A DNA stretch of 63,733 bases, taken from positions 1 to 63,733 of the forward strand of contig QIAP01000071.1 in the NCBI GenBank assembly GCA_003225075.1, written 5' to 3'. Shown piece after piece: positions 9,486 to 19,100 of the stretch. Positions within the stretch are counted from its first letter, which is position 1. Every line of letters starts with the position of its first letter. The position numbers were made by a program, and so were the translations under genes. This DNA comes from Acidobacteriota bacterium (GTDB lineage Bacteria; Acidobacteriota; Terriglobia; Terriglobales; Acidobacteriaceae). The notes below the pieces were generated by a model that did no database searches, had not been told where the DNA came from, and saw only the letters and a list, made by a program, of their open reading frames with translations.

Positions 9486-9851
9486 TTATTTGAGTACGCG
9501 GAAGCGCTTCAAGCTGACGGCCACCCCGTACACCGCCCCGACGGGAGCTTTCTGGACACGCACCACCTTGCCCTTGCAAGAAATGGGGGCGTTGTTTGTC
9601 CAGGCCGGAAATCTGAGCACGAACTCCAATTGATCGCCGGGAGTGGATCCAAAGTCCGAATAAAAGAAAATGCCCTTGCGGTTCATGTCTCGTACCATTC
9701 CCATGTGACGATGAGGATCGCTGGGTTGAAGTTGAATCCAGACTGGAAGACGGACTAGAGTGCGCTTTTTCCAACGCCGTTCTGGCTGGTCCCCAGTCAT
9801 TACAGCTTCGGCGGAGGCATTGTGTAGCGGTGCGAAATCGCTCGCTTGCAT
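9486..9851 (-). CDS. PilZ-domain protein
   Basis: About 121 residues from the ATG at 9851, which has AGGAGA seven bases upstream; the longer frame to 9917 lacks a binding site. It is a single PilZ-like domain. The first c-di-GMP motif is visible as RRWKKRTLVR (RxxxR), and the second as DMNRKGIFF, where the usual D/NxSxxG has Asn-Arg in place of Ser. The remaining strands (GDQLEFVLRFP, CKGKVVRVQ, YGVAVSLKRFRV) complete the six-stranded barrel. The altered second motif makes c-di-GMP binding uncertain. Acidobacterial genomes have many such stand-alone PilZ proteins. Confidence 0.8.
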   Translation of the reverse strand: MQASDFAPLHNASAEAVMTGDQPERRWKKRTLVRLPVWIQLQPSDPHRHMGMVRDMNRKGIFFYSDFGSTPGDQLEFVLRFPAWTNNAPISCKGKVVRVQKAPVGAVYGVAVSLKRFRVLK

Positions 9852-10080
9852 GGCGCTCTCCTTTTCAAACGCTGCAGGGGAAGAGCCGTACCAGGGGGAG
9901 GAACTGCCCTTTACCATTGCAGTCCAACCGCCAAGAACAGCGCATAATTACGCGAGTTTAGGAGACCTTTGAGATACCAACCAAGGTAGCTTTTACGCCC
10001 TCGAAGCCTTCATTACATCGTTACCTTAGTAACTACAGTTTGGGGTAATTGATCTTCCAGGTAGGGTATTGCAAATACAA

Positions 10081-10100
10081 AAGGCCTCGCGAGAGGCCTT
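10081..10100 (-). terminator. Rho-independent terminator of the penicillin-binding gene
   Basis: On the minus strand AAGGCCTC-TCGC-GAGGCCTT is followed by a short T run. The perfect 8-bp stem lies about 35 bases beyond the stop of the penicillin-binding gene. Confidence 0.8.
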
Positions 10101-10135
10101 AGTTAGAAGTTAGAAGCCAGAAGCGACAGCTTGAA

Positions 10136-11368
10136 CTACTGCGCCACTCCCACCTTCTCGACGCCTGCGTTGTCGGTCGGCATGGTGGGACGTACGATGA
10201 AGAAATTGTGATCGTACAGATTGCGGTACAGATGTCCCGCGATCTCGGCAGCTTTGGGTCCGTAAGTAGGACGTCCGCCCTCCAGGAACACGACGGTTAC
10301 GATACGGCCTACTTCAGTGTTGGCGTAAGAGGCAAACCATCCGTACCGGGTTCCGGCGCGCGAGCAGGTCCCGGTCTTTCCCAGAATCTCTTCCTCACTA
10401 AAATTCATCCGCACACTTCGCGCCGTGCCATACAAAACTGCGCCGGCCATGCCATCAGAAATTTCCGGAATCAAGGGAGCGATATCGAGATGCCGCTTCA
10501 CTCGTGGTTGGAAATTGGCGACCTCTTCCGCGGAAGTTGGATGCTGCAAGTAGTAAAGTGTTCCGCCGTTGGCAATGGCTGAGACCATAGCTCCCAGTTC
10601 CAGCGGCGTCATGGAAACACCCTCGCCGAACGAACACATTTTCCCTACGCCACCGAGTTTGGTGGGAATCTCCGCGTCCGGATAAGTGCCGAGATGTTCG
10701 CCTTCAATGTTGTATCCGGCCATCTCCCCGAGCCCAAACTGGTGCGCGTAATAGCTGACCTTGTCGAAACCTAATTGGCGTCCCAAGGCTTCGAAATACG
10801 CGTTGTTGGAGTGGGCCAGCGCCCGGGTAAGATTCATGCGGCTGCGGCGGCCGAGTGCGATTTCGGTGTTCTTGTCAATGACACCTTCACTAAGGGCTGC
10901 CAGCGCAACTGAAAGCTTGATGGTGGAACATGGTTGCGCGCCACTGGAGAGAGCCAATTTCTGATTCACCATGGCTAGAATGCGTCCACTGGTAGGCTCG
11001 ATGGCGACAACGGTGCCGTTCATATTGCCGAGGGCATCTACTGCGGCTTGGCGGACAACCGGATCTTCGCCGGCGGTGGCGTCACCGTCAGATAAATCTT
11101 GCGCGAATGAACTGGTGGAGAAGCGTTCGTAATAACGATGACGGCGGCGGTGGGTGGTGCGAACCAGCCGGGCACGTGGCGCGCGCTTGCGGGCCAGACG
11201 GCTCATCCGTCTGCGTGCGCGCTGAGATTCATTGACCGATTGTGACTTGGACTTTCTGGAAGTCAAAGAACGGGTGTTAACGTTAGCGGCAATGCCGCTC
11301 TCTTTGAGCAGCAACGCCAGAAGCAATATAAAAGCGAAGCGAAAGATCGACCAGCCCTGTTTCGACAT
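10136..11368 (-). CDS. Membrane-anchored penicillin-binding transpeptidase-domain protein
   Basis: A 410-residue protein with an N-terminal membrane helix (residues 9-27, FRFAFILLLALLLKESGIA), an Arg/Lys-rich linker (residues 35-80) and one transpeptidase domain. The serine active-site motifs are CSTIKLS (SxxK), HSNNAYF (SxN) and GKTGTCSRAG (KTG). It has no dimerisation or transglycosylase domain, so it is smaller than FtsI or PBP2 and resembles class D beta-lactamase-like or YbgI-like PBPs. It probably acts on peptidoglycan in the periplasm; hydrolysis of beta-lactams cannot be excluded. It stands alone between terminators. The window's FtsI is damaged, but this protein lacks what would be needed for a simple replacement. 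Confidence 0.82.
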   Translation of the reverse strand: MSKQGWSIFRFAFILLLALLLKESGIAANVNTRSLTSRKSKSQSVNESQRARRRMSRLARKRAPRARLVRTTHRRRHRYYERFSTSSFAQDLSDGDATAGEDPVVRQAAVDALGNMNGTVVAIEPTSGRILAMVNQKLALSSGAQPCSTIKLSVALAALSEGVIDKNTEIALGRRSRMNLTRALAHSNNAYFEALGRQLGFDKVSYYAHQFGLGEMAGYNIEGEHLGTYPDAEIPTKLGGVGKMCSFGEGVSMTPLELGAMVSAIANGGTLYYLQHPTSAEEVANFQPRVKRHLDIAPLIPEISDGMAGAVLYGTARSVRMNFSEEEILGKTGTCSRAGTRYGWFASYANTEVGRIVTVVFLEGGRPTYGPKAAEIAGHLYRNLYDHNFFIVRPTMPTDNAGVEKVGVAQ

Positions 11369-11690
11369 CTAGCCCTTTTCCCCGGAGACGTCCCCAATTT
11401 ATGACTGCACGAAGCTTGCCAGTGATACGTAGCCACTGGTGGAGTTCTTTGTATGTTTCCGATATTAAGGGAGTTACGTAGGCTACGCAACTGAAAAGTG
11501 GATTTTAGGCAAGATCCATCGAAATCGATTTAACTAGCTTGTACACGATCAACTTAGCGGGAATTTGTGGAGGCAGCTTCCGACTTTCGTAACCAGCGCG
11601 ATTACTTCAAAGATACGTCCATATTTGTGCAAACGCTTTCCTATGCCTTGATGTCCAAGGCCTGGTCGTCGCCAAAGCTAGTTCCGTGCT
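11369..11690. other. Intergenic stretch, no gene seen
   Basis: 322 bases upstream of the penicillin-binding gene and downstream of the cytochrome gene. It should hold the promoter of the former and the terminator of the latter. GGGGAAAAGGG just before 11368 is the binding site. I see no supported coding frame or clear hairpin terminator. Confidence 0.4.
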
Positions 11691-12269
11691 TTACTGCGGG
11701 TTCTCGGCCGCCTGTTTGTAGGTCCCGAGTTTCTTGGCGACCGGCTTTAGCGTCGGATAGAACTGCACAAAGCTATGTTCTACGGCGGCGTGGTCCTCGT
11801 GGCACTGCCAGCATGCGGCCTTGGGATTGGCCTCGGCTGATTTGTTGGATTCGCCGAAGGCGAAATACGCCCATTTGTCGGGGAACTTGGCGTCTTTAAC
11901 TTCCACGCCGATACCCATTAAATCGGTCTGGAAATGGCCCTGTTTGTTGATCGATCCCTTGCTGGCGGCACTCCGCTCCTCCACCACGAACATGGTCTTG
12001 TCAGGCCATTTTCCTGATTTAAGGAATTCTTGGTAGGCGGATTGAGGCACGAACACGTTGGTAAACATGTCATGGTCTCCTGCCATGGGGCTGTAGTTCA
12101 TATTGAGGCCTGAGGAAAGATAAATCCAATTGCGATAATTATCCGGGCGCACAAGCTGATTGTCCTTGGTGTATTGCGGCGTGTCCGAATTCGAGTCGGG
12201 GGCTGCGGCGCCGATTAGAACGAAACAGCAGATCAGCATTATGGACCAGAAGAACAAAGACTGTTTCAT
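11691..12269 (-). CDS. Cytochrome P460 family protein
   Basis: 192 residues with a signal peptide (residues 1-22, LFFWSIMLICCFVLIGAAA) and one c-type haem site, CWQCH, near residue 160. The preceding 'NWIYLSSGLNMNY' and 'FTNVFVPQSAYQEF' blocks are typical of the cytochrome P460 fold, a beta-barrel dimer with a Lys-crosslinked haem. P460 proteins oxidise hydroxylamine or nitric oxide, or have roles in NO detoxification; in heterotrophic Acidobacteria the role is not known. Lysines are abundant in the beta part but I cannot point to the crosslinking one. RBS GGAGGTGAT is directly before ATG. Divergent from the next small gene. Confidence 0.85.
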   Translation of the reverse strand: MKQSLFFWSIMLICCFVLIGAAAPDSNSDTPQYTKDNQLVRPDNYRNWIYLSSGLNMNYSPMAGDHDMFTNVFVPQSAYQEFLKSGKWPDKTMFVVEERSAASKGSINKQGHFQTDLMGIGVEVKDAKFPDKWAYFAFGESNKSAEANPKAACWQCHEDHAAVEHSFVQFYPTLKPVAKKLGTYKQAAENPQ

Positions 12270-12482
12270 ATCACCTCCGTGCGATGTCCTGCGGTTGAAG
12301 ACTAATACGACGTAACGCGCCGGCCCGTTCCCTAAATTGACTTCGCTATATAGACGTGAGCCGGAGGGAAAAGTAAGTGGTGGCGAATAATCGGCGGTCC
12401 CGACTCGCTGAATGTTCTGCCTTCCCCGTGCAATCTGAATTATGCCAACCTAGAATACCTATCAAAGAGTTCAGGAGGGACC

Positions 12483-12815
12483 ATGTTAGGCCGAATTGTT
12501 CTGATTTCTCTATTTGCGCTATTCGCCGCAATAACATCGGCCAGCGCCCAGACCCAGGACAAGTACTCAGTTGAGACTCCCCAAGGCAAACCAGAGTCAC
12601 ATGACGGGCAGTCCGCAGACCTGAAATCAGAGGTGCAGAGGATGCGCGTCATTCTCGGCCAGATGCAGAGTAACCTGGCGTTCGTGCAGAATACGACCAC
12701 GCCTCTAAAGCATCAGTTCGAACTGGAGATTGAGATGTGGCAGGTCGCCCTGGACGAGATGGATCATCGCATTCGAGAGACGGGACACTCTGACAGCGAA
12801 AGGCCGGAAAAATAA
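12483..12815 (+). CDS. Small secreted coiled-coil protein
   Basis: 110 residues. A clear signal peptide (MLGRIVLISLFALFAAITSA, then SAQ) is followed by a Ser/Gln-rich linker and an amphipathic helix pair (DLKSEVQRMRVILGQMQSNL, then HQFELEIEMWQVALDEMDHR) with heptad spacing. Strong RBS AGGAGGG four bases before the ATG. Probably periplasmic. I do not recognise a named family. It is divergent from the cytochrome P460 gene with about 210 bases between them. Confidence 0.7.
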   Translation: MLGRIVLISLFALFAAITSASAQTQDKYSVETPQGKPESHDGQSADLKSEVQRMRVILGQMQSNLAFVQNTTTPLKHQFELEIEMWQVALDEMDHRIRETGHSDSERPEK

Positions 12816-12850
12816 AGACTAGCCGAAGAACCAAGTGACGAGAAACCACT

Positions 12851-12917
12851 AAAGGACACAAAGGATCACAAAGGAAATGGCAGGTCGATTTCTTCCTTTG
12901 CGCAACTTCGTGTCCTT
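12851..12917. repeat. Imperfect inverted repeat of AAGGACAC type
   Basis: Left arm AAAGGACACAAAGGATCACA and its mirror near TTCGTGTCCTT at 12907-12917 form an imperfect long hairpin in the gap downstream of ftsZ. The wording (ACAAAGGA units) resembles a dispersed non-coding repeat class seen in Acidobacteria and similar genomes. Confidence 0.55.
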
Positions 12918-12944
12918 CGCAGTACTTTTAAGAGCAGAGTTCGC

Positions 12945-14186
12945 TCAGATCGCCTCCCCTCGTTTCCGCAGGAAGGCCGGGACGTCGAGATCATTCTTTT
13001 CGTAGTTAGCGACCATGCCACGTCCGGCACTGAGCGGAATCACTTCGCCGCCTCCTGCCGCCTGTGCCACCGATGCTCCGGCAGCAACTGCGGCGTGCAC
13101 TGGTTCTGGCTCCGGTTCGAATTCCGAGTCCTGGTATTTCGAGGGCTCGCGCGACATGATGAGCGTGTCCTGCATTTCCTGATTGCGCCGACGGATATCG
13201 GAGTCCTTGAAGCCGGTAGCAATCACGGTGATTTTCACGGAGTCTTTCATCTTGTCGTCGAGGACGGCACCGAAGATGATGTTGGCATCCTCGTGGGCCG
13301 CGGTCTGGATGATGCTGCAAGCTTCCTGTACCTCGGCCAACTTGAGGGAACTCGAACCGGTGATATTGATGAGGATACCGCGCGCACCGTCGATAGCTCC
13401 GGCTTCGAGTAATGGCGATGCGATCGCCTTTTGTGCTGCCTCAGTGGCCCGCCGCGTACCGCTGGCCGTAGCTGTGCCCATCACGGCGTAGCCCATGCCG
13501 GCCATGATCGCTTTCACGTCAGCGAAGTCGCGGTTGATGATCCCGGGAATGGTAATGATGTCGGAGATGCCCTGAACGCCCTGGCGAAGGATATCGTCGG
13601 CCACACGGAATGATTCGAAGAATCCGGCATCCTGCGCGACCGCCAATAGTTTTTCGTTAGGGATTACGATCGTGGTGTCCACCGAGTCCATTAACTCGGA
13701 GATACCACGCTCGGCTTGCTGCATGCGGCGTTTGCCTTCGAAGGCGAAGGGCTTGGTCACGACAGCCACGGTTAACGCGCCCATTTCGCTGGCCAGCGAA
13801 GCGATGATGGGAGCGGCGCCAGTGCCGGTGCCGCCGCCCAGTCCCGCGGTGACGAACACCATGTCGGCGCCTTCCAGGGCCTCGATAATTTTGTCGGAAT
13901 CCTCGAGAGCGGCCTTACGGCCCACTTCGGGATTGGCGCCCGCGCCCAAGCCATTGGTGAGCTTGACGCCGAGCTGAATTTTGGCAGCGGCACGAGACAT
14001 GCGCAGAGCCTGCAAGTCAGTGTTCGCCACCACGAACTCGATGCCTTCCATACCGGCATCAATCATGCGATTTACCGCGTTGTTGCCGCCGCCACCCACT
14101 CCGATGACCTTGATCTTGGCATCGTTGCGAGTGTCTTCATTGAAACTGATGCGAATGCCATTTTCATTTTTCATGTCCGCCGCCAT
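12945..14186 (-). CDS. ftsZ: Cell division GTPase FtsZ
   Basis: About 413 residues from the ATG at 14186 ([15 protein letters not shown]); a second ATG at 14174 is equally possible, while the frame extends artificially to 14312. FtsZ polymerises at mid-cell into the Z-ring. The nucleotide-binding segment is [15 protein letters not shown], the tubulin signature [10 protein letters not shown], and the T7/synergy region follows. After the globular part (about residue 330) there is a Pro/Glu/Ala-rich linker and the C-terminal peptide [13 protein letters not shown], which binds FtsA. It is the last gene of the dcw cluster, with ftsA about 100 bases upstream. Confidence 0.97.
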   Translation of the reverse strand: MAADMKNENGIRISFNEDTRNDAKIKVIGVGGGGNNAVNRMIDAGMEGIEFVVANTDLQALRMSRAAAKIQLGVKLTNGLGAGANPEVGRKAALEDSDKIIEALEGADMVFVTAGLGGGTGTGAAPIIASLASEMGALTVAVVTKPFAFEGKRRMQQAERGISELMDSVDTTIVIPNEKLLAVAQDAGFFESFRVADDILRQGVQGISDIITIPGIINRDFADVKAIMAGMGYAVMGTATASGTRRATEAAQKAIASPLLEAGAIDGARGILINITGSSSLKLAEVQEACSIIQTAAHEDANIIFGAVLDDKMKDSVKITVIATGFKDSDIRRRNQEMQDTLIMSREPSKYQDSEFEPEPEPVHAAVAAGASVAQAAGGGEVIPLSAGRGMVANYEKNDLDVPAFLRKRGEAI

Positions 14187-14292
14187 AGTTGAATTTTTGT
14201 ACTCCCTCGGTCTTGTGTTTCTGTGGTGCTTCGATCGCTTTCGCTTCATGGGAAAGCCTCTTTGCGGCACGGCGTAAGGCGTGCCCTTCCCT

Positions 14293-15513
14293 TTAAGCGC
14301 CCTTATCTGCAAACAGAGCTTTCAGTCGTCCACTCCACCCATCATCCTGCATGCCCCGCGCGGTGCGAGCCCGGTGCCCGTAGGAAACCATTCCCAGCAC
14401 AGTGGCGAATTCCGGTTCTGCCAACACCGAGGGCATCTTCGCCATGGGCACAGGCCATGCCAGTCGTACCGGGCGGCGCAGCACCGATTCCGCAATGTCG
14501 AGAATCCCGGGCAGGCGCGAAGCGCCTCCACTGAGCACGATCCCGCCAACGCAGCGCTCGAGCATGCCATGGTGGCGAAGATTTTCGCGCATCATCTCGA
14601 ATAGCTCGCAGGCTCGGGGCTCCAGGATCTCGGCTACGAATCGCTGCGACAACAGACGCGAAGGACGATCTCCCACTGATGGAACCTCTACTTCATTGCC
14701 TTCCGGGATCAGCGTCGCGCTCACGTTGCCGTAAAGCTTCTTAATTTTTTCGGCCTCAGCGACGGGTGTACACATGCCGACCGACAAGTCACTGGTAAAG
14801 TGGTCGCCACCGATGGGAATGACGGCGGAATGAGATACTGCACCTTCCTGGAACACAATCAGATCGGTGGACCCCGCCCCGAGGTCCGCAAGGCAGACAC
14901 CCATTTCGCGCTCGTCGGAGCGCAAGGTGGAATCAGCACACCCCAGCGGTTCGAAGACGGTGTCGTCCACGTGAACTCCGGCGCGATTGACGGCGGTGAC
15001 GACGTTCTGCATGGCGCTCGAAGCCGCAGTAATGATGTGAACTCGAACTTCGAGGCGGGTGGCCATCATGCCCAAGGGATCGTGAACCCCAGCCTGGTCG
15101 TCGAGGATGAATTCCTGCGGCAGCAGATGCACGATCTCGCGATCGTTGGGCAGGGGAATAGCGCGGGCCTTGTCAACCGCCAGGCGGATTTCATCGCGAG
15201 TAATTTCACGCGTCCGAGTGCCGAAGCTGATGCCTCCGTGGCTATTAATGCCACGCACATGAGAGCCGGCGATTCCCACCCAAGCGTGCTCAATCGGTGC
15301 GCCAGCGACGTCCTCGGCCTGCTCGACGGCCCTTTGAATTGACGACGCCGCTTTTTCGAGGTCCACGATGACGCCTTTGCGCGAACCACGAGAATCCGTT
15401 AGACCGTGGCCACGATAGCGAAGGCCGTTGTCGGTTACTTCGGCCAAGAGGATGCAGGTCTTGGCGCTGCCTACGTCAATCGCGGTCATGAAGCTGGCTT
15501 GCTGGTTCGCCAT
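14293..15513 (-). CDS. ftsA: Cell division protein FtsA
   Basis: 406 residues, actin-fold ATPase that tethers FtsZ filaments to the membrane. Phosphate-1 region [19 protein letters not shown], the SHS2 (1C) domain around residues 80-160, '[17 protein letters not shown]' (phosphate 2) and '[14 protein letters not shown]' (adenosine motif) are in order. The C-terminus WSGRLKALF is the amphipathic membrane-targeting helix. It starts four bases after the ftsQ stop on the minus strand, so translation is probably coupled. Confidence 0.96.
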   Translation of the reverse strand: MANQQASFMTAIDVGSAKTCILLAEVTDNGLRYRGHGLTDSRGSRKGVIVDLEKAASSIQRAVEQAEDVAGAPIEHAWVGIAGSHVRGINSHGGISFGTRTREITRDEIRLAVDKARAIPLPNDREIVHLLPQEFILDDQAGVHDPLGMMATRLEVRVHIITAASSAMQNVVTAVNRAGVHVDDTVFEPLGCADSTLRSDEREMGVCLADLGAGSTDLIVFQEGAVSHSAVIPIGGDHFTSDLSVGMCTPVAEAEKIKKLYGNVSATLIPEGNEVEVPSVGDRPSRLLSQRFVAEILEPRACELFEMMRENLRHHGMLERCVGGIVLSGGASRLPGILDIAESVLRRPVRLAWPVPMAKMPSVLAEPEFATVLGMVSYGHRARTARGMQDDGWSGRLKALFADKGA

Positions 15514-15516
15514 GTT

Positions 15517-16875
15517 CTATGGATTTTCCTGATCTTTGTCTTTGCTCTTTGCTATCGCAGGACTCGGTTTTTTCTTGTCAGCAGGCTTAGCCGACATCGA
15601 ACCTGTCGCAGCGACTGAATTTTGTGCTGACGGAGCACCGGGTGCTGCTACACCGGGTGAAGGGATAGGAACCGACCGCGTGTTTTTCGCTACGTTCTTC
15701 GAAATTGCGACTGACGTTGGATTTTTGCTGGCGGCAATTTTCTTGTGATGCCTGGAGCGAACCCACTTTCCTGCCTTCCTCCTGGGGTTGGACCTGAGCG
15801 CCGGCTGAACCACGAGTTTCGTAGGGGGAGGCGGGACCGTCGTCTTCGATCTCACGGTCTCGCGGCTTATGAGTGCAGCAGGCTTAACTCCGGCCGCGAT
15901 AGCGGCTTTTGCCGCGGAAAAGGCGAGCGGCGCAGGCTTCACGGCGCTGCGCAGGTCGGGGTTCACGATGATCTGCCGGTCGTAGCGCAAATCCACCGAC
16001 TCTAATTTGGCGAACTGCTGGCGCCATTCGCGCACGTGCGTCACATAAATATGGTAACGGTCGAGGAAATTCGATGAGCCGAGGTGGACTAACACCGTCC
16101 CTGCCGGGTCGCCCATTGATACCTTCACATCGTCCGCGTCAGAAAGATCTACCTCGCTGAGATCCTGCGAGTAGTGCGCTCCGCTCGAATCCAGTTGGTG
16201 AATCAGGTCGTTATAGATCTTCATGCGCGCGTTTCGCGTGGACAGGGGTTCCCCCGGATTCATCCCCAGGATGACGGGAAACGAGTATTTCTTTTTGCTC
16301 GAGGACGGCAGTTCCATCAGAGTCCCTCCCGCATCTATGAGCGAAATGCGCGGGCCGATGCGGGCAAAGGCTACCGGGGTGCGTTCGTGAATCTCCACTT
16401 TGAGGCGGTTGGGGACGAATCGCATGACGCTGGCCGATTCGACCCAGGGAATCTGCTCCAGTTGTGTCTTGCGCTGGGCTAGCGGGACGAAAAAGATGTT
16501 GCGGCCGATGTCACCACCCAGGACTTCCATGATCTGCGAATGAGTGACGCTATGAATGCCGGTAATTTCGATGTCGTCGCTGGATTCAATACGGAAACGC
16601 CACGAATGCTCGCCATAGCGATAGGCGGTTCCTGCGGCGATCGCCAGCACCAAGAGTCCAGTCAGGACGGCCACTGCCCATTTCAGGCGGATAGCAGCTT
16701 TTTTAGGGAGAGAACCGCGGCGAACAGAAACGCGCTTCTGGGCGCGAAGGAATGGCGATTCCTGTTCCACGTCCAGATCAAGCAGCCGCGCGTCATCAAT
16801 ATCTTGGCGCGCGAACTCCTCGTCGGGTGGATACAACTCATCCTGCGTTATGGTGGGACTTTTCCGCGCCATCAA
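15517..16875 (-). CDS. ftsQ: Cell division protein FtsQ with long Pro/Lys-rich tail
   Basis: 452 residues. A cytoplasmic N-terminus of about 70 residues, one membrane helix (WAVAVLTGLLVLAIAAGTAY), then a POTRA domain (IEITGIHSVTHSQIMEVLGG, IPWVESASVMRFVPNRLKVE) and the FtsQ/DivIB beta domain to about residue 310. The POTRA block recruits the FtsB-FtsL complex. Unlike typical FtsQ (about 270 residues), it carries roughly 140 extra residues that are Pro, Ala, Lys and Ser rich (KTTVPPPPTKLVVQP, SPGVAAPGAPSAQ), which are probably disordered and periplasmic; some acidobacterial FtsQ proteins have such tails. Confidence 0.93.
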   Translation of the reverse strand: MMARKSPTITQDELYPPDEEFARQDIDDARLLDLDVEQESPFLRAQKRVSVRRGSLPKKAAIRLKWAVAVLTGLLVLAIAAGTAYRYGEHSWRFRIESSDDIEITGIHSVTHSQIMEVLGGDIGRNIFFVPLAQRKTQLEQIPWVESASVMRFVPNRLKVEIHERTPVAFARIGPRISLIDAGGTLMELPSSSKKKYSFPVILGMNPGEPLSTRNARMKIYNDLIHQLDSSGAHYSQDLSEVDLSDADDVKVSMGDPAGTVLVHLGSSNFLDRYHIYVTHVREWRQQFAKLESVDLRYDRQIIVNPDLRSAVKPAPLAFSAAKAAIAAGVKPAALISRETVRSKTTVPPPPTKLVVQPALRSNPRRKAGKWVRSRHHKKIAASKNPTSVAISKNVAKNTRSVPIPSPGVAAPGAPSAQNSVAATGSMSAKPADKKKPSPAIAKSKDKDQENP

Positions 16876-17026
16876 CTCAGGTAGTTGTCGTCAGGGAATC
16901 GCTGAGCGAAAACACTATAACTTCTTTTCGCGAAATGAGACAGAGAAAATTTGCATAGTTTTGCACAGAAGTGCAGATGGCAAGTCACCGGACAAAAAAA
17001 GCTCGGCGGACGCGGAGAAGCAACGC

Positions 17027-17515
17027 CTAGAACGTGTCGTCGGCGTCCGCTTCGGCGCTCTCAGGGGAGTCGAACGTTGGCGGCTCGGGGATATCTACCG
17101 TGATGCTGGGAACGCGAACCCTGACCTCAGACTGATGCGGACAAGTGACTAATGCAACGCGATTCCGGGTTACCGCAATGAGGTGCGCCTTCTCGCTTTC
17201 GAAGCGGGCTTTCACCAACTGGGGCCGCGCCTTCTCGATCTCTCTCTGGGCTAGCGCCATTCGGGCGCAGGCTACTTTGGTCTGTACCCGCGCTAAGGCT
17301 ACTTGTGCGGGGCCAAACTCGGCTTGGCGATGTCCCAGCATGATCTCAGCCAGGGCCACGTACCGCAGACCGTTATCGGAGGCCCGTTCCATTAGTGCCA
17401 TCGATCGGTCTACTGCGCGATGGGCCCATGCCAGCCGGCCACTCTGATATTCACTATTCAAGCCCAGGGCCAGAACGCCTGCCGCCACCCAATACCATGC
17501 CTTTGCGGATGCCAT
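17027..17515 (-). CDS. Unknown membrane-anchored protein inside the dcw cluster
   Basis: 162 residues that I do not recognise. Residues 5-20 form an N-terminal hydrophobic segment (AWYWVAAGVLALGLN), the middle is a long Ala/Arg/Glu-rich helix (VALARVQTKVACARMALAQR) and the tail is acidic (PPTFDSPESAEADADDTF). It lies between murC and ftsQ on the same strand with about 90-150 bases on each side, where other bacteria have murB and ddl. Neither murB nor ddl is in this window. Position suggests a division- or envelope-linked role, but that is only inference. Confidence 0.7.
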   Translation of the reverse strand: MASAKAWYWVAAGVLALGLNSEYQSGRLAWAHRAVDRSMALMERASDNGLRYVALAEIMLGHRQAEFGPAQVALARVQTKVACARMALAQREIEKARPQLVKARFESEKAHLIAVTRNRVALVTCPHQSEVRVRVPSITVDIPEPPTFDSPESAEADADDTF

Positions 17516-17606
17516 ATGCTCTGCTCCTGCTTCCCTGATTTAGACGAAGGGCCTTTAATTTTGTTATCAGAGCTAGATACGGCAAACCGGGAGCCGAAGT
17601 TCAGCC

Positions 17607-19013
17607 CTAAGGAGTGGCAGGCTCACGGGTTTGCAGCTTTTCCAGGAGTATGGGACAGAGGTGATATACGTTGCCAGCCCCCAGGGTCAGGATCATATCT
17701 CCTTCCTCGGCAAGGTCCGTTACTGCTTCGACGGCGGACGCAAAGGACTCGATATAGCGAACTGGCCGGTTTCCAAGTTCTTGAATTCGTTCTGTCAGGG
17801 CCTTACTGGTTACGCCCTCGATGGGTTGCTCGCTCGCGGCATAGATGTCGAGCACGAGGAGCGAGTCGGCATCGCGGAAGGCTTTGGCGAAATCGTCCAT
17901 CAGCTCTTGCGTTCGGCTATAGCGGTGCGGTTGGAAAATGACATGAATTTTGCGATAGCCACATTGCTTTGCGGCGGCAAGGGTGGCACGGATTTCGGTA
18001 GGGTGATGGCCGTAGTCGTCGACAACACTGATTCCAGCGCTGGTGCCACGGAGTTGAAAGCGGCGGTCAACCCCACGGAAGTCGTCGAGGGCGGCGCGGA
18101 TGTGTTCCAGGCCAACGTCGAGACCCACACCGACCGCGATTGCCGCGGTTGCGTTGAGCACGTTGTGAGTGCCGGGGACGTGCAAGGTGAACTCACCGAG
18201 ATCCTTCCCGCGATAGTTCACGCGGAAGCAGCTTAGAGGGCGATGTTCGCCGGGGTTTAGCTCTGATGGGGCGAGTTTGATGTGGAAATCGGAACCGCGA
18301 CGGGTGCCGTACGTCATTACCCTGCGTCGCACCTGCGGCATCAGACGACGCAGGAGCGCATCATCATTGCACAGCACGATTGTGCCGTAAAAGGGGACGC
18401 GGTCCATGAATTCGAGGAAAGTGCGTTTCACGTCCCGCATATTGCGGTAGCAATCCATGTGCTCACGGTCGATGTTGGTCACCACCGCAAGGATGGGCGA
18501 GAGCTTCAGGAATGAGCGATCGCTTTCGTCGGCTTCTGCGACCAGGTATTGCGACTTGCCGAGGCGGGCGTTCGAACCCATGGCATCCACACGGCCGCCG
18601 ACTACGACGGTTGGATCGAGATCCCCAGTTGCCATAATTGCGGCCACCATGGAAGTGGTCGTGGTTTTGCCGTGCATCCCCGCGATGGCGATGCCGTACT
18701 TGAGTCGCATCAACTCCGCGAGCATTTCTGCGCGGGGTATGACTGGGATGTGCAGGCTGCGGGCTTCGACGACTTCGGGATTCTCCTGAGTGACGGCGGA
18801 ACTGATGACGACGACTTCGGCACCGGCTACGTTTTGCGGGCTGTGTCCCTCGAAGATTGTGGCGCCCAGGCTGGCGAGACGCTGCGTAGTGGGAGAATTC
18901 TTGAGATCCGACCCGGAGATTCTGTAGCCGAGGTTGAGCAGAACCTCGGCGATACCGCTCATGCCGATGCCACCGATACCGACGAAATGAATCCGTTGAA
19001 TTCTAGCGAACAT
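17607..19013 (-). CDS. murC: UDP-N-acetylmuramate--L-alanine ligase
   Basis: 468 residues. MurC adds L-Ala to UDP-MurNAc in the cytoplasm. N-terminal Rossmann motif FVGIGGIGMSGIAEVL, central ATP loop GMHGKTTTTSMVAAI and the ligase C-terminal domain with GVDRRFQ and 'DDYGHHPTEI' are all present in order. Length matches the family. It is followed about 90 bases on by the unknown 162-residue gene and preceded by murG. Confidence 0.96.
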   Translation of the reverse strand: MFARIQRIHFVGIGGIGMSGIAEVLLNLGYRISGSDLKNSPTTQRLASLGATIFEGHSPQNVAGAEVVVISSAVTQENPEVVEARSLHIPVIPRAEMLAELMRLKYGIAIAGMHGKTTTTSMVAAIMATGDLDPTVVVGGRVDAMGSNARLGKSQYLVAEADESDRSFLKLSPILAVVTNIDREHMDCYRNMRDVKRTFLEFMDRVPFYGTIVLCNDDALLRRLMPQVRRRVMTYGTRRGSDFHIKLAPSELNPGEHRPLSCFRVNYRGKDLGEFTLHVPGTHNVLNATAAIAVGVGLDVGLEHIRAALDDFRGVDRRFQLRGTSAGISVVDDYGHHPTEIRATLAAAKQCGYRKIHVIFQPHRYSRTQELMDDFAKAFRDADSLLVLDIYAASEQPIEGVTSKALTERIQELGNRPVRYIESFASAVEAVTDLAEEGDMILTLGAGNVYHLCPILLEKLQTREPATP

Positions 19014-19100
19014 GAATCAACCGTTGGCCGGGAATTTGCCGGAATGGACTCTGATTATAAGAAACATCAAAATTACCCCTGCGATCGGCCCGACCCCAGT

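Noticed and set aside
10136-11368. Replacement for the damaged FtsI
   Set aside because: It has a transpeptidase domain but no dimerisation domain or PASTA and is far from the cluster; nothing in the sequence shows it can act at the septum.
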